Source: an uncultured Bacteroidales bacterium (GTDB lineage Bacteria > Bacteroidota > Bacteroidia > Bacteroidales > Muribaculaceae). Taken from it: a stretch of DNA of 5,807 nt. Shown in pieces: positions 1-5,807 of this stretch. Every line of letters begins with the position of its first letter. The stretch's first letter is position 1. The DNA lies in the NCBI GenBank assembly GCA_947175585.1, contig CAMWNL010000137.1:1-5807 (forward strand), in the 5' to 3' direction. The notes under the pieces are model-generated. The model was not told the DNA's origin. It did no database searches and saw nothing but the letters and a program-made list of their open reading frames with translations. The translations under genes and the position numbers were made by a program.

Positions 1-1127
1 AGCATATACTGTTTAGAAGACTCCGGAAAGTATTTTTCAACGTAGAGCTGACCGATAGCTTCGCCGAGAGCACCTTCGGTAGCACCGAGAGCACGTTTCC
101 AACGGGGACGCTGCTGCTGAACACCGCTAACAACTTTGCTGAATTCGAAGTTTGCGTCATTGAAATCATCGCTGAGTTTGCCGGCAGCCTGAGCAACATA
201 TTTCCAAAGATAATAATCTTTGATTTCACGGTCAGTCAGAGAAGACATGAGATCGATGCCCTGCTTAACAGTGTTGGGAGTCATAACGATTACCGATTCG
301 GGAGTAGCAATGCCCATAGTCTTTACAAAATAGGTGTCCCAGTCAGTAGCCGGATAAGCCTCTTTAAGCTGAGCGATAGTGCGCGGATTATACATCGCAG
401 GGATGTTGCGGCTCTCCTCACGGGTCCAGGTCGAGTCGGCGATAGCGGTCTCGATCTTCATCACGTTTTTGCAGATGCGGTTAGCATCTTTCTTTGAATA
501 ACCGGCATTCATCATCTGCTTTACGATGAGCTTCTGATAAGCGTCACGCACTTTCTTGTTATCCTTATCATCTAACAGATAGTAGTCGCGGTCACCCATG
601 CCGAGGCTCGCACCACCGAGATACATTGCATACTCGTTGCTGTTGGCGAGGTCGGGAGACGGACCTGCGCTGAAGAATGGGTTTGAATAATTGGTGTGCA
701 TCCAGAGCAACAGGTCATACATGCCATCGTGAGGTGTTGTCTCAATCTTTTTCAGGTCGGCGAGGATAGGCTTTGCACCTTCATTGTTGCGACGGACTGA
801 ATCAAGAGCCTGATTATAGATTGTAGACACCATAAAGGCAACCGTGCCGGGCTGGGGATTTGAAGCGGCAAGATTTGTCACGATGTCACGCACACGGTTC
901 TCGCTCGAATCGTTGAGGATATTGAACTGGCCGTAACGCGCATGCTCGGCTGTAAGGGGATTAGCTTCCATCCACCCCTTGTTGACGTGAAGATAGAAAT
1001 CTTCAGCTGCAGGGGTTGCCGGATCAAAATATCCCGGATTGAGACTTTTAAGATGCTCCTCAGCATTGGCTGTCATGCCAATTGCCATGGCTGCAATCGC
1101 CCCGATAAATAATTTGTTAGTTTTCAT
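1..1127 (-). CDS. M13 family (neprilysin/PepO-like) metallopeptidase, N-terminal part
   Basis: This gene encodes the N-terminal 375 residues of a secreted zinc endopeptidase; the rest lies beyond the left edge, and no stop is visible. The start is ATG at 1125-1127. Residues 1-22 form a signal peptide (basic MKTNK, hydrophobic core, cleavage likely after ANA) with no lipobox Cys, so a periplasmic or exported soluble enzyme is expected. M13 N-terminal hallmarks are visible: DFYLHVNKGWMEANPL (about 43-58), SLGMGDRDYYL (about 174-184), and RWKRALGATEGALGEAIGQ followed by LYVEKYFPE (about 342-369). These belong to the helical domain that caps the catalytic cleft. Bacterial members are usually about 670-680 residues, so the HExxH zinc motif and the downstream Glu and NAYY motifs should lie outside the window and cannot be checked. 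It sits 29 bases after the phosphohexomutase gene and is probably the last visible gene of that operon. Family assignment is firm; substrate is unknown. Confidence 0.92.
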   Translation of the reverse strand, partial: MKTNKLFIGAIAAMAIGMTANAEEHLKSLNPGYFDPATPAAEDFYLHVNKGWMEANPLTAEHARYGQFNILNDSSENRVRDIVTNLAASNPQPGTVAFMVSTIYNQALDSVRRNNEGAKPILADLKKIETTPHDGMYDLLLWMHTNYSNPFFSAGPSPDLANSNEYAMYLGGASLGMGDRDYYLLDDKDNKKVRDAYQKLIVKQMMNAGYSKKDANRICKNVMKIETAIADSTWTREESRNIPAMYNPRTIAQLKEAYPATDWDTYFVKTMGIATPESVIVMTPNTVKQGIDLMSSLTDREIKDYYLWKYVAQAAGKLSDDFNDANFEFSKVVSGVQQQRPRWKRALGATEGALGEAIGQLYVEKYFPESSKQYM

Positions 1128-1156
1128 TATTATATGAACAGATTAGTAATTCGGTT

Positions 1157-2545
1157 TTATTTAGCCATTTCAAGAATAATATTCTTGACCGAGTTACCGA
1201 GTTTCTTTGCCTCAAACTCAGTGTGGGCTTCAGCATATACGCGGATAATCGGTTCAGTGTTAGATTTACGCAGATGCACCCAAGAGTCTGCAAAGTCAAT
1301 CTTCACACCGTCGATATCGGTAATCTTCTCGTCTTTGAAACGCTCTTTGACGGTCTCAAACAGAGCATCGATGTCAAGTTCAGGCGACAATTCGACCTTA
1401 GTCTTGAAGATAGAGTAGAACGGGTATTTGCGTCGGAGTTCGCTGACTTTGCGATGTGACTTGGCAAGCATAGTGAGGAAAAGTGCAACACCCACCAATG
1501 CGTCACGGCCATAGTGGAGCGGAGGATAGATCACACCGCCATTACCTTCACCGCCGATTACGGCACCCGTGCGCTTCATCTCAGTCGTAACGTTGACTTC
1601 ACCCACAGCCGAAGCCGAATAAGAGCAACCGTGCTCAAGAGTGATGTCGCGCAGCGCACGGCTCGAACTCAAGTTGCTCACTGTCGGTCCGGGAGTATTT
1701 TCAAGGACATAATCGGCTACAGACACGAGGGTATTCTCCTCGCCGAACATGCGTCCATCCTCCATAATGATGGCCAGACGGTCAACGTCGGGGTCGACAA
1801 CAAACCCGAGGTCGGCATCAGAGTCGCGAACGAGTCGCGAAATGTCGGTAAGGTTCTCGGGGAGTGGCTCGGGCTGATGAGCGAAACGACCGGTCGGCAC
1901 ACAGTTGAGCTCAATGATATTGGTTACTCCAAGCGCGATAAGCAACTCGGGTATCACAACACCGCCCACAGAGTTGACTGCGTCAACCGCAACTCTGAAG
2001 TTTGCATTGCGGATAGCTTCAACGTCAACGAGATCAAGCGCAAGCACTTTCTCGATATGGCGGCGGTTATATGTTGTATTTATAAACTCACGTCCAAGCT
2101 TGGAAACGGGAGCGAAACTGTAGGATTTGCTGTCAGCAATTTCAAGCACCTTTGCACCCTCCTCGGCATTGAGGAATTCACCACGCTCGTTGAGCATCTT
2201 AAGAGCATTCCACTGCGCCGGATTGTGTGAGGCTGTCAAAATCAGACCGCCACAGGCTTCTTCATCTACAACCGCCAATTCAGTCGTGGGAGTAGAGGCA
2301 AGTCCGATGTTGACAACATCGAAGCCCATTGCCATAAGGGTGCCGACTACGATATCACAGACCATGCCACCGGATATACGGGCATCGCGACCGACAACCA
2401 TAAGACGGTTTTTACGAGTGGTGGTACTGTCAATAAACGCAGCAAACGCAGCCGTGAATTTTACGATATCAATAGGGGTGAGGGCTTCACCTGGGTGAGA
2501 GCCGATAGTGCCTCTGATACCAGAAATAGATTTAATAAGTGTCAT
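1157..2545 (-). CDS. glmM: Phosphoglucosamine mutase (alpha-D-phosphohexomutase family)
   Basis: This 462-residue cytoplasmic enzyme interconverts hexose 6- and 1-phosphates through a phosphoserine. The likely reaction is GlcN-6-P to GlcN-1-P, feeding UDP-GlcNAc for peptidoglycan and lipid A. All four family motifs are present. TASHNP carries the phosphoserine S106. DPDVDRL (251-257) holds the three Mg-binding aspartates D251, D253 and D255. GEGNGG (332-337) is the sugar-recognition loop. RKSNTEP (426-432) binds phosphate. The N-terminal SISGIRGTIG (6-15) is also typical. Length is normal for the family. The GEGNGG loop is unlike the GE(Q/M)SGH form of E. coli-type GlmM and resembles archaeal phosphohexomutases, so a phosphoglucomutase or phosphomannomutase activity is not excluded by sequence alone. 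The ATG at 2543-2545 is the natural start, since it directly precedes the conserved N-terminal motif; no Shine-Dalgarno is visible. It lies 67 bases after the lipoprotein gene and 29 before the peptidase gene. Confidence 0.9.
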   Translation of the reverse strand: MTLIKSISGIRGTIGSHPGEALTPIDIVKFTAAFAAFIDSTTTRKNRLMVVGRDARISGGMVCDIVVGTLMAMGFDVVNIGLASTPTTELAVVDEEACGGLILTASHNPAQWNALKMLNERGEFLNAEEGAKVLEIADSKSYSFAPVSKLGREFINTTYNRRHIEKVLALDLVDVEAIRNANFRVAVDAVNSVGGVVIPELLIALGVTNIIELNCVPTGRFAHQPEPLPENLTDISRLVRDSDADLGFVVDPDVDRLAIIMEDGRMFGEENTLVSVADYVLENTPGPTVSNLSSSRALRDITLEHGCSYSASAVGEVNVTTEMKRTGAVIGGEGNGGVIYPPLHYGRDALVGVALFLTMLAKSHRKVSELRRKYPFYSIFKTKVELSPELDIDALFETVKERFKDEKITDIDGVKIDFADSWVHLRKSNTEPIIRVYAEAHTEFEAKKLGNSVKNIILEMAK

Positions 2546-2612
2546 ATCGCCGGATGAATAAGTATATTTTATATGTTTATGTTAATTAGCAATTATATCG
2601 GTTTTGTCCAAA

Positions 2613-3182
2613 TCAGATTCGTGGGCGGTAATAGCGCAATTCAAACAGATAAGGCTGGACGTCGGCCAATTCTGATGTGAAACCATACTGAGACTTCACG
2701 ACAAGGTTAACCTGACAGTCGACAGGTAGCAACGCAAGAGGACGCTGGATGCCACTACCCCACTGAGATGAACTCTGGAGTGTATAATTATTATAGCGGA
2801 ATGAAGTGTTAGCCTGAGACATATCATCAGAGTTACCACCGCTATAGGTGAATTTGCCGTCTTCGTAATACCGGAGGTTGTATCTGGTATAGCGGAAATA
2901 GATGAGATCATCGGCCTTAGCCATATTACCGGGAGTGCCCGGATCTATTACCTGCATATAGATCTGACCTTCCTCATCAATGCGATAGTAAGGCGCGTCT
3001 TCACCTACCTCAAACACCGTGTCAGCCGGGATGTCATTATAGACAATATGGTCAGCCAAAAAGTTATTAACGTATTGATCCTCGCTCTGAAGCAATTCGG
3101 CGTATGTCTTTCCGTCGTCACATGACGTAAACGCTAAAGAGAGAGCTGCGACAAGCGATGCGAAAATGATTTTGATATTCAT
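2613..3182 (-). CDS. DUF4827-like lipoprotein with FKBP-like C-terminal features
   Basis: This is a 189-residue envelope lipoprotein of a Bacteroidales-type family that I recognise as DUF4827; its function is not established. Residues 1-20 are a short basic and hydrophobic signal ending in FTS, followed by the lipidation cysteine C21 and two aspartates (CDDGK). Acidic residues just after the Cys are compatible with Bacteroidetes surface-export signals but do not prove surface exposure. The mature part resembles an FKBP-type peptidyl-prolyl isomerase domain. DDLIYFRYTRYNL followed by YYEDGK (91-110) matches the 'GD.V.v.Y.g.l.dG' strand. PLALLPVDCQVNLVVKSQYGF (148-168) matches the 'aL..M..G.k..l.iPs.laYG' segment, with Y166 in the place of the conserved YG tyrosine. 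YLFELRYY (178-185) matches the terminal 'l.FeVeLl' strand. The usual binding-pocket tryptophan is not clearly in place, so enzyme activity is uncertain. It starts 27 bases after the NrnA-type gene ends and 67 bases before glmM, in the same operon. Confidence 0.88.
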   Translation of the reverse strand: MNIKIIFASLVAALSLAFTSCDDGKTYAELLQSEDQYVNNFLADHIVYNDIPADTVFEVGEDAPYYRIDEEGQIYMQVIDPGTPGNMAKADDLIYFRYTRYNLRYYEDGKFTYSGGNSDDMSQANTSFRYNNYTLQSSSQWGSGIQRPLALLPVDCQVNLVVKSQYGFTSELADVQPYLFELRYYRPRI

Positions 3183-3209
3183 ATATATTATTAATGTAGC
3201 TTTGTTTCT

Positions 3210-4256
3210 TTATTTATTACTATTGTCTTTGTCGATATATTTTTCTTTATTTTCCTTGAGCAAGGACCTGAACAAAGTGGCACACTCATCAAGAGTGCCT
3301 GGAAACTCACCGCCGGCAGCGTTAAGATGACCGCCGCCGCCAAAATACTCACTGCAGAGCACATTGACCGGAAAATCGCCCTGACTGCGCATCGACACTT
3401 TGACATAGCCATCCTCTTCGCGCAAGAAGGCCGAATAGATTATCTCAGGTATCGCGAGCGGACGGTTGACAAGTCCCTCGGTGTCGCCTTTGACATAGTG
3501 AAAGCGGTTAAGCTCGTCACGAGTCAGACAAATCAGAGCTGCATTGTAGTCATTGAACACCTCCATTTTCTCAAGCAACGCATAACTGGTCAGACGGAGA
3601 CAGTTTTCGGTCGTGCGGTTAAGCAGCCTGTTATACAGTTCAACTTTGTCAGCACCTTTTCTGACAAGCTCGGCCTCGATTATATAGGCATCCGGATCGT
3701 TAGCATTGTAAGCAAAATTACCGGTATCAGTCATCATGCCTGCAAGCAGACATGATGCAGCATCCTTATCAATAATATTAAAAAGCTCCAGACGGCATAG
3801 CACCCTGAACAGCAGCATGCAGGTCGATGACATCTCGGGGTGAGATATGGTCACCTCGGCAAAATCGCCAGGATGGAGATGATGGTCAATCATCACTTTG
3901 GGTGCACGGGCTGCTTCGACATAAGGCGCTAAGCGGTCAATGCGTTTGAGCTCATTAAAGTCAAGACAAATAATTAGATCAGCCTTGGCAAACAAAGATG
4001 CTGCAAAATCGGCATATCGAGAACCGACGATCACATCTTTAGCCCCCGGCAGGAACATAAGTTGCTGCAGCGGCTGATCGGGAACAATAACCGCCACGTC
4101 TTTTCCGGTATTTGAAAGCACACGTGACAATGCAAGCGAAGAGCCCATCGCATCACCGTCGGGTGAAAGATGGGCAGTAATCACTATGCGACGCGCACCG
4201 TCTATCAGACGGGCGAGCTTCTTTATCTTTTTTTCATCCAAGACTCGCGAAATCAT
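3210..4256 (-). CDS. nrnA: DHH/DHHA1 phosphoesterase, NrnA-like (oligoribonuclease / pAp phosphatase)
   Basis: This 348-residue cytoplasmic Mn-dependent phosphoesterase is probably a nanoRNase that finishes RNA decay by hydrolysing 2-5 nt oligoribonucleotides. Many family members also dephosphorylate pAp, and some cleave linear dinucleotides from cyclic-di-nucleotide breakdown. DHH-domain motifs are intact: AHLSPDGDAMGSS (28-40) supplies H29, D33 and D35; LDFN (98-101) gives D99; MIDHHLHPGDF (122-132) gives the D124-H125-H126 triad; MMTDTGNF (174-181) gives D177. The DHHA1 domain ends with SMRSQ (R290) and GGGGHLNAAGG (306-316), the substrate-binding loop. The length is normal for NrnA and much shorter than RecJ. 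The C-terminal tail from about 333 is lysine and asparagine rich. ATG 4254-4256 is chosen because it lies about 22 bases below the -7 promoter element and in front of a normal N-terminus. It is the first gene of the four-gene operon. The pAp versus oligoRNA preference cannot be read from the sequence. Confidence 0.92.
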   Translation of the reverse strand: MISRVLDEKKIKKLARLIDGARRIVITAHLSPDGDAMGSSLALSRVLSNTGKDVAVIVPDQPLQQLMFLPGAKDVIVGSRYADFAASLFAKADLIICLDFNELKRIDRLAPYVEAARAPKVMIDHHLHPGDFAEVTISHPEMSSTCMLLFRVLCRLELFNIIDKDAASCLLAGMMTDTGNFAYNANDPDAYIIEAELVRKGADKVELYNRLLNRTTENCLRLTSYALLEKMEVFNDYNAALICLTRDELNRFHYVKGDTEGLVNRPLAIPEIIYSAFLREEDGYVKVSMRSQGDFPVNVLCSEYFGGGGHLNAAGGEFPGTLDECATLFRSLLKENKEKYIDKDNSNK

Positions 4257-4268
4257 TGCCTATTCAAA

Positions 4269-4295
4269 ATTATCATGCAAAGATAGTATGATAAT
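4269..4295. promoter_or_regulatory. Candidate operator: perfect 8-bp inverted repeat spanning the -7 box
   Basis: ATTATCAT (4269-4276) and ATGATAAT (4288-4295) are exact reverse complements separated by 11 bases. The arms flank the -7 element at 4278-4285 almost symmetrically, so a dimeric protein bound here would block the promoter. The arms contain ATTATC and GATAAT, the hexamers of Fur-type iron boxes, but in the everted arrangement and not in the classical order. The regulator is therefore unknown. The surroundings are AT-rich, so chance occurrence is possible. Confidence 0.4.
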
Positions 4296-4310
4296 CCGTT
4301 TTAACGCAAA
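4278..4310 (-). promoter_or_regulatory. Bacteroidetes-type promoter of the nrnA operon
   Basis: Read on the minus strand, TTTG at 4310-4307 is followed, after 21 bases, by TATCTTTG at 4285-4278. This fits the Bacteroides primary-sigma consensus of TTTG near -33 and TAnnTTTG near -7, with the -7 box a perfect match. Transcription would begin around 4273-4270, giving a leader of roughly 15-20 bases before the nrnA ATG. The element lies in the 120-base gap after the flavodoxin stop, so the operon need not depend on flavodoxin readthrough. The start point is estimated, not observed. Confidence 0.72.
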
Positions 4311-4376
4311 GAATATGCGAGCTTTGTATAAAATTTAAACTATTTTATGAACTAACGTATCAGTATAGTCTACACA

Positions 4377-4880
4377 TCAGGCGATTTCGCGTTTAATCTG
4401 GTCAGTCCAAGCCTTAATGCGACCGTCAGTCATGTCAGGATGGTTGACTTCATCAAGCACCAGACCTACAAACGAACCGTCACGCTCAGCCTTGGAACTC
4501 GAATAGTCGTAACCGTCGCCATTGAAACGGCCGATCATCTCAGCCCCGGTATCTTTAAGCGCATCATATATTTCGCCGACAGCATCACAGAAAGTATCAG
4601 ACATAGTCTCATCGCCACAACCGAAAACAGCAATCTGCTTCCCCTGAAGAGCAAGTGATTGTGCTCCGGCTATGAAATCATACCATGACTGCGAGATTTC
4701 GCCGGCGCCCCATGTACTTGAACCCAGTACAAGCACATCATAATCACCAAGTCTGGTCGGAGAAAGCTTATCTACATCATGTACGTCGGCATCGGCTACA
4801 CCTAACTCTTTTGCTATACGACGGGCAACGTCTGCGGTTGTCCCTGTTTCAGATCCGTAAAACACACCTATAGTTTTCAT
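4377..4880 (-). CDS. fldA: Long-chain flavodoxin
   Basis: This 167-residue cytoplasmic FMN protein carries low-potential electrons, typically replacing ferredoxin when iron is scarce and serving oxidoreductases and radical-SAM systems. The phosphate-binding loop is GSETGTT (9-15). The first FMN loop STWGAGEISQSW (55-66) carries W57, the usual ring-stacking tryptophan. FGCGDE (86-91) starts the second FMN loop. FVGLVLDEVNHPDMTD (137-152) matches the C-terminal signature of long-chain flavodoxins, and the insertion in the last strand (around 115-137) and overall length agree with that class. An oddity is that the second loop reads GDETMSDTF, so the tyrosine that normally stacks on the other face of FMN (Y97 in E. 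coli FldA, in GDQEDYAEYF) appears to be replaced, probably by M93. The ATG at 4878-4880 opens directly on the conserved MKTIGVFYGSETG. The gene appears monocistronic, divergent from the OmpA-domain gene and followed by the separately promoted nrnA operon. Confidence 0.95.
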   Translation of the reverse strand: MKTIGVFYGSETGTTADVARRIAKELGVADADVHDVDKLSPTRLGDYDVLVLGSSTWGAGEISQSWYDFIAGAQSLALQGKQIAVFGCGDETMSDTFCDAVGEIYDALKDTGAEMIGRFNGDGYDYSSSKAERDGSFVGLVLDEVNHPDMTDGRIKAWTDQIKREIA

Positions 4881-4930
4881 ATTCTTTTTACTTGTTTTTG
4901 GTTATTCAATTTATCTTATCTATGAATATG

Positions 4931-4961
4931 AACGTCGGCGGAGTGTCACTTGTTCGACGTT
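4931..4961. promoter_or_regulatory. 31-bp two-tier dyad in the divergent spacer, candidate operator
   Basis: AACGTCG (4931-4937) and CGACGTT (4955-4961) are exact reverse complements. Between them, AGTG (4942-4945) and CACT (4947-4950) are also exact reverse complements around T4946, and both pairs share the same centre. The layout is 7-4-4-1-4-4-7, with 11 of 15 symmetric positions complementary. It is GC-richer than the AT-rich spacer around it. No T-run follows on either strand and no genes converge here, so a terminator is unlikely. It lies 50 bases before the fldA start and 96 before the OmpA-domain gene, suitable for control of one or both, or as a hairpin in the fldA leader. Confidence 0.5.
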
Positions 4962-5057
4962 AACTTATATTATTATATGTCGCATAAACTTATCTGCATC
5001 AACTACGTTTTACATACACTTAATTTTCAGATTGTCTAACCAAAAGATTCACTCGCC

Positions 5058-5807
5058 ATGACAACAAATGACTCGAAAAGGATCTGCGCTCACAAAGAGA
5101 ACGCCGCCCTCCCGGCTCACGAGCAGGAATTGCTCCTTGAAGCCCATCAGACACCTCAGGCCGCTGCAGCCGTCACCGACTCCGCGACCACAGACCCGAT
5201 ATTCACAAACTCCGCGCGAGGCAACGTCTCAGGCGCAATGAAATGGGGCATGGCGATTATGCTTGCGCTCGCACTCGTTTCTGCCATTGCCGTTGTCATC
5301 GGCCTAAGTCATCACAAGGCTCAACCGACCTCGGCAGAATATGATTATGCTTACGCCACACCCGGTGCAAGCTTCATAACCCGTGGCAATCAGGCACCAC
5401 AGTTTACAAGAGAGGAGTTCAACTCCGACTTTCAGCCTCAGTCGACAGCGACATCTGCCACAGCCATAAATTCCGATGGTTCTACAAGACTCGTAGCTGT
5501 CGCCGATCCGACAACCAGAGTCGTCTATCTTTTTGATCTCGACAGTTCAGTCATCCCGGAAAATGAAACACTTAATACATTAGCAAAGAATGCATCGGCC
5601 GCCGGCAATGATATAACTGTTATCGCATACACCGATCCCACCGGACGACCGGCTCACAATCTCGACCTGAGCAAACGACGCGCCAAGGCTCTCGGCGATT
5701 ATCTGACTGCTCACGGTGTCGACGCATCTCATATCAAGACCATCGGAAAAGGCCAGACTGACGCTTTCGGGTCTAATGCGCTTGACCGACGGGCTGAACT
5801 TCACTTC
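5058..5807 (+). CDS. Membrane-anchored OmpA-like domain protein, C-terminus beyond window
   Basis: An open frame of 250 codons starts at ATG 5058, the first start after an in-frame TAA at 5037-5039, and reaches the right edge without a stop. Residues 1-60 are polar and Ala/Thr-rich. Residues 61-83 are one hydrophobic helix. About 84-150 is a Ser/Thr/Gln-rich linker, and 153-250 is an OmpA C-terminal domain. That domain shows VVYLFDLDSSVIPE (155-168), VIAYTDPTG (188-196) and LSKRRA (204-209); D193 and R208 match the Asp and Arg that bind diaminopimelate of peptidoglycan in OmpA-family proteins. GQTD (232-235) and DRRAEL (243-248) complete the fold. The domain would be periplasmic, with a roughly 60-residue cytoplasmic tail, like a MotB/TolR-style peptidoglycan-contacting anchor. 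If M61 were the start, the helix would be a signal anchor with no good cleavage site. A weak -7-like TAATTTTC lies at 5021-5028. The partner and exact role are unknown. Confidence 0.87.
   Translation, partial: MTTNDSKRICAHKENAALPAHEQELLLEAHQTPQAAAAVTDSATTDPIFTNSARGNVSGAMKWGMAIMLALALVSAIAVVIGLSHHKAQPTSAEYDYAYATPGASFITRGNQAPQFTREEFNSDFQPQSTATSATAINSDGSTRLVAVADPTTRVVYLFDLDSSVIPENETLNTLAKNASAAGNDITVIAYTDPTGRPAHNLDLSKRRAKALGDYLTAHGVDASHIKTIGKGQTDAFGSNALDRRAELHF

Noticed and set aside
1514..2230. Long plus-strand open frame of 238 codons opposite glmM
   Set aside because: It is antisense to a full-length phosphohexomutase with all motifs intact. Its translation shows no recognisable domain or signal and is explained by the codon bias of the minus-strand gene.
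2590..2597. TATAATTG (minus strand) as an internal promoter in front of glmM
   Set aside because: It matches 7 of 8 consensus bases, but the nearest TTTG is only 11 bases upstream, too close for a -33 element.
3327..3755. Plus-strand open frame of 142 codons opposite nrnA
   Set aside because: It overlaps the conserved DHHA1 and DHH coding region on the other strand and has no family signature.
4328..4348. ATAAAAT-N7-ATTTTAT hairpin after fldA, as a terminator
   Set aside because: The stem is only A and T, weak, and has no adjacent T-run in the fldA direction. It is expected by chance in such AT-rich sequence.
5021..5028. TAATTTTC as the -7 box of the OmpA-domain gene
   Set aside because: The position about 30 bases before the start fits and 7 of 8 bases match, but no TTTG lies at the expected upstream distance, so it is not listed as a feature.
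5580..5804. Minus-strand open frame of 74 codons at the right edge
   Set aside because: It is antisense to the OmpA domain, whose conserved residues lie on the plus strand.
1..5807. Mobile element, CRISPR array, tRNA or defence system
   Set aside because: No transposase or integrase motifs, repeat-spacer pattern, cloverleaf or defence-type domains were seen; gene content is housekeeping and compactly arranged.

Overview
The window looks like an ordinary chromosomal segment of a Bacteroidales bacterium, plausibly a Muribaculaceae-like gut organism. The evidence is a DUF4827-type lipoprotein, start codons without Shine-Dalgarno sequences, a good match to the Bacteroidetes -33/-7 promoter (TTTG ... 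TAnnTTTG), a long-chain flavodoxin, and moderate GC in the genes with AT-rich gaps. The family assignment is an inference; the order is better supported.

Layout. Positions 1-4256 hold four closely spaced minus-strand genes read from right to left: a DHH/DHHA1 phosphoesterase of the NrnA type (3210-4256), a DUF4827-like lipoprotein (2613-3182), a phosphoglucosamine mutase-type phosphohexomutase (1157-2545), and the N-terminal half of a secreted M13 metallopeptidase (1-1127, cut by the window edge). Gaps are 27, 67 and 29 bases with no convincing terminator, so one transcript is likely. It would start at a well-formed promoter at 4278-4310, whose -7 box lies inside a perfect 8-bp inverted repeat. 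Next upstream on the same strand is a flavodoxin gene (4377-4880), separated from the operon by 120 bases. A 177-base divergent spacer (4881-5057) contains a striking 31-bp two-tier dyad (4931-4961). On the plus strand, a membrane-anchored OmpA-domain protein starts at 5058 and runs off the right edge.

Function. The operon mixes small-nucleotide turnover (NrnA), envelope precursor synthesis (GlmM makes GlcN-1-P for UDP-GlcNAc), an envelope lipoprotein with FKBP-like sequence features, and a periplasmic peptidase. The divergent OmpA-domain protein is probably a peptidoglycan-contacting inner-membrane protein. Cell-envelope maintenance is therefore the common theme, with flavodoxin as an electron carrier beside it. 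I see no mobile element, CRISPR array, RNA gene or defence system. The points worth attention are the two palindromic control-region candidates, the FKBP-like reading of the DUF4827 lipoprotein, the altered FMN-stacking position in the flavodoxin, and the unusual topology of the OmpA-domain protein.
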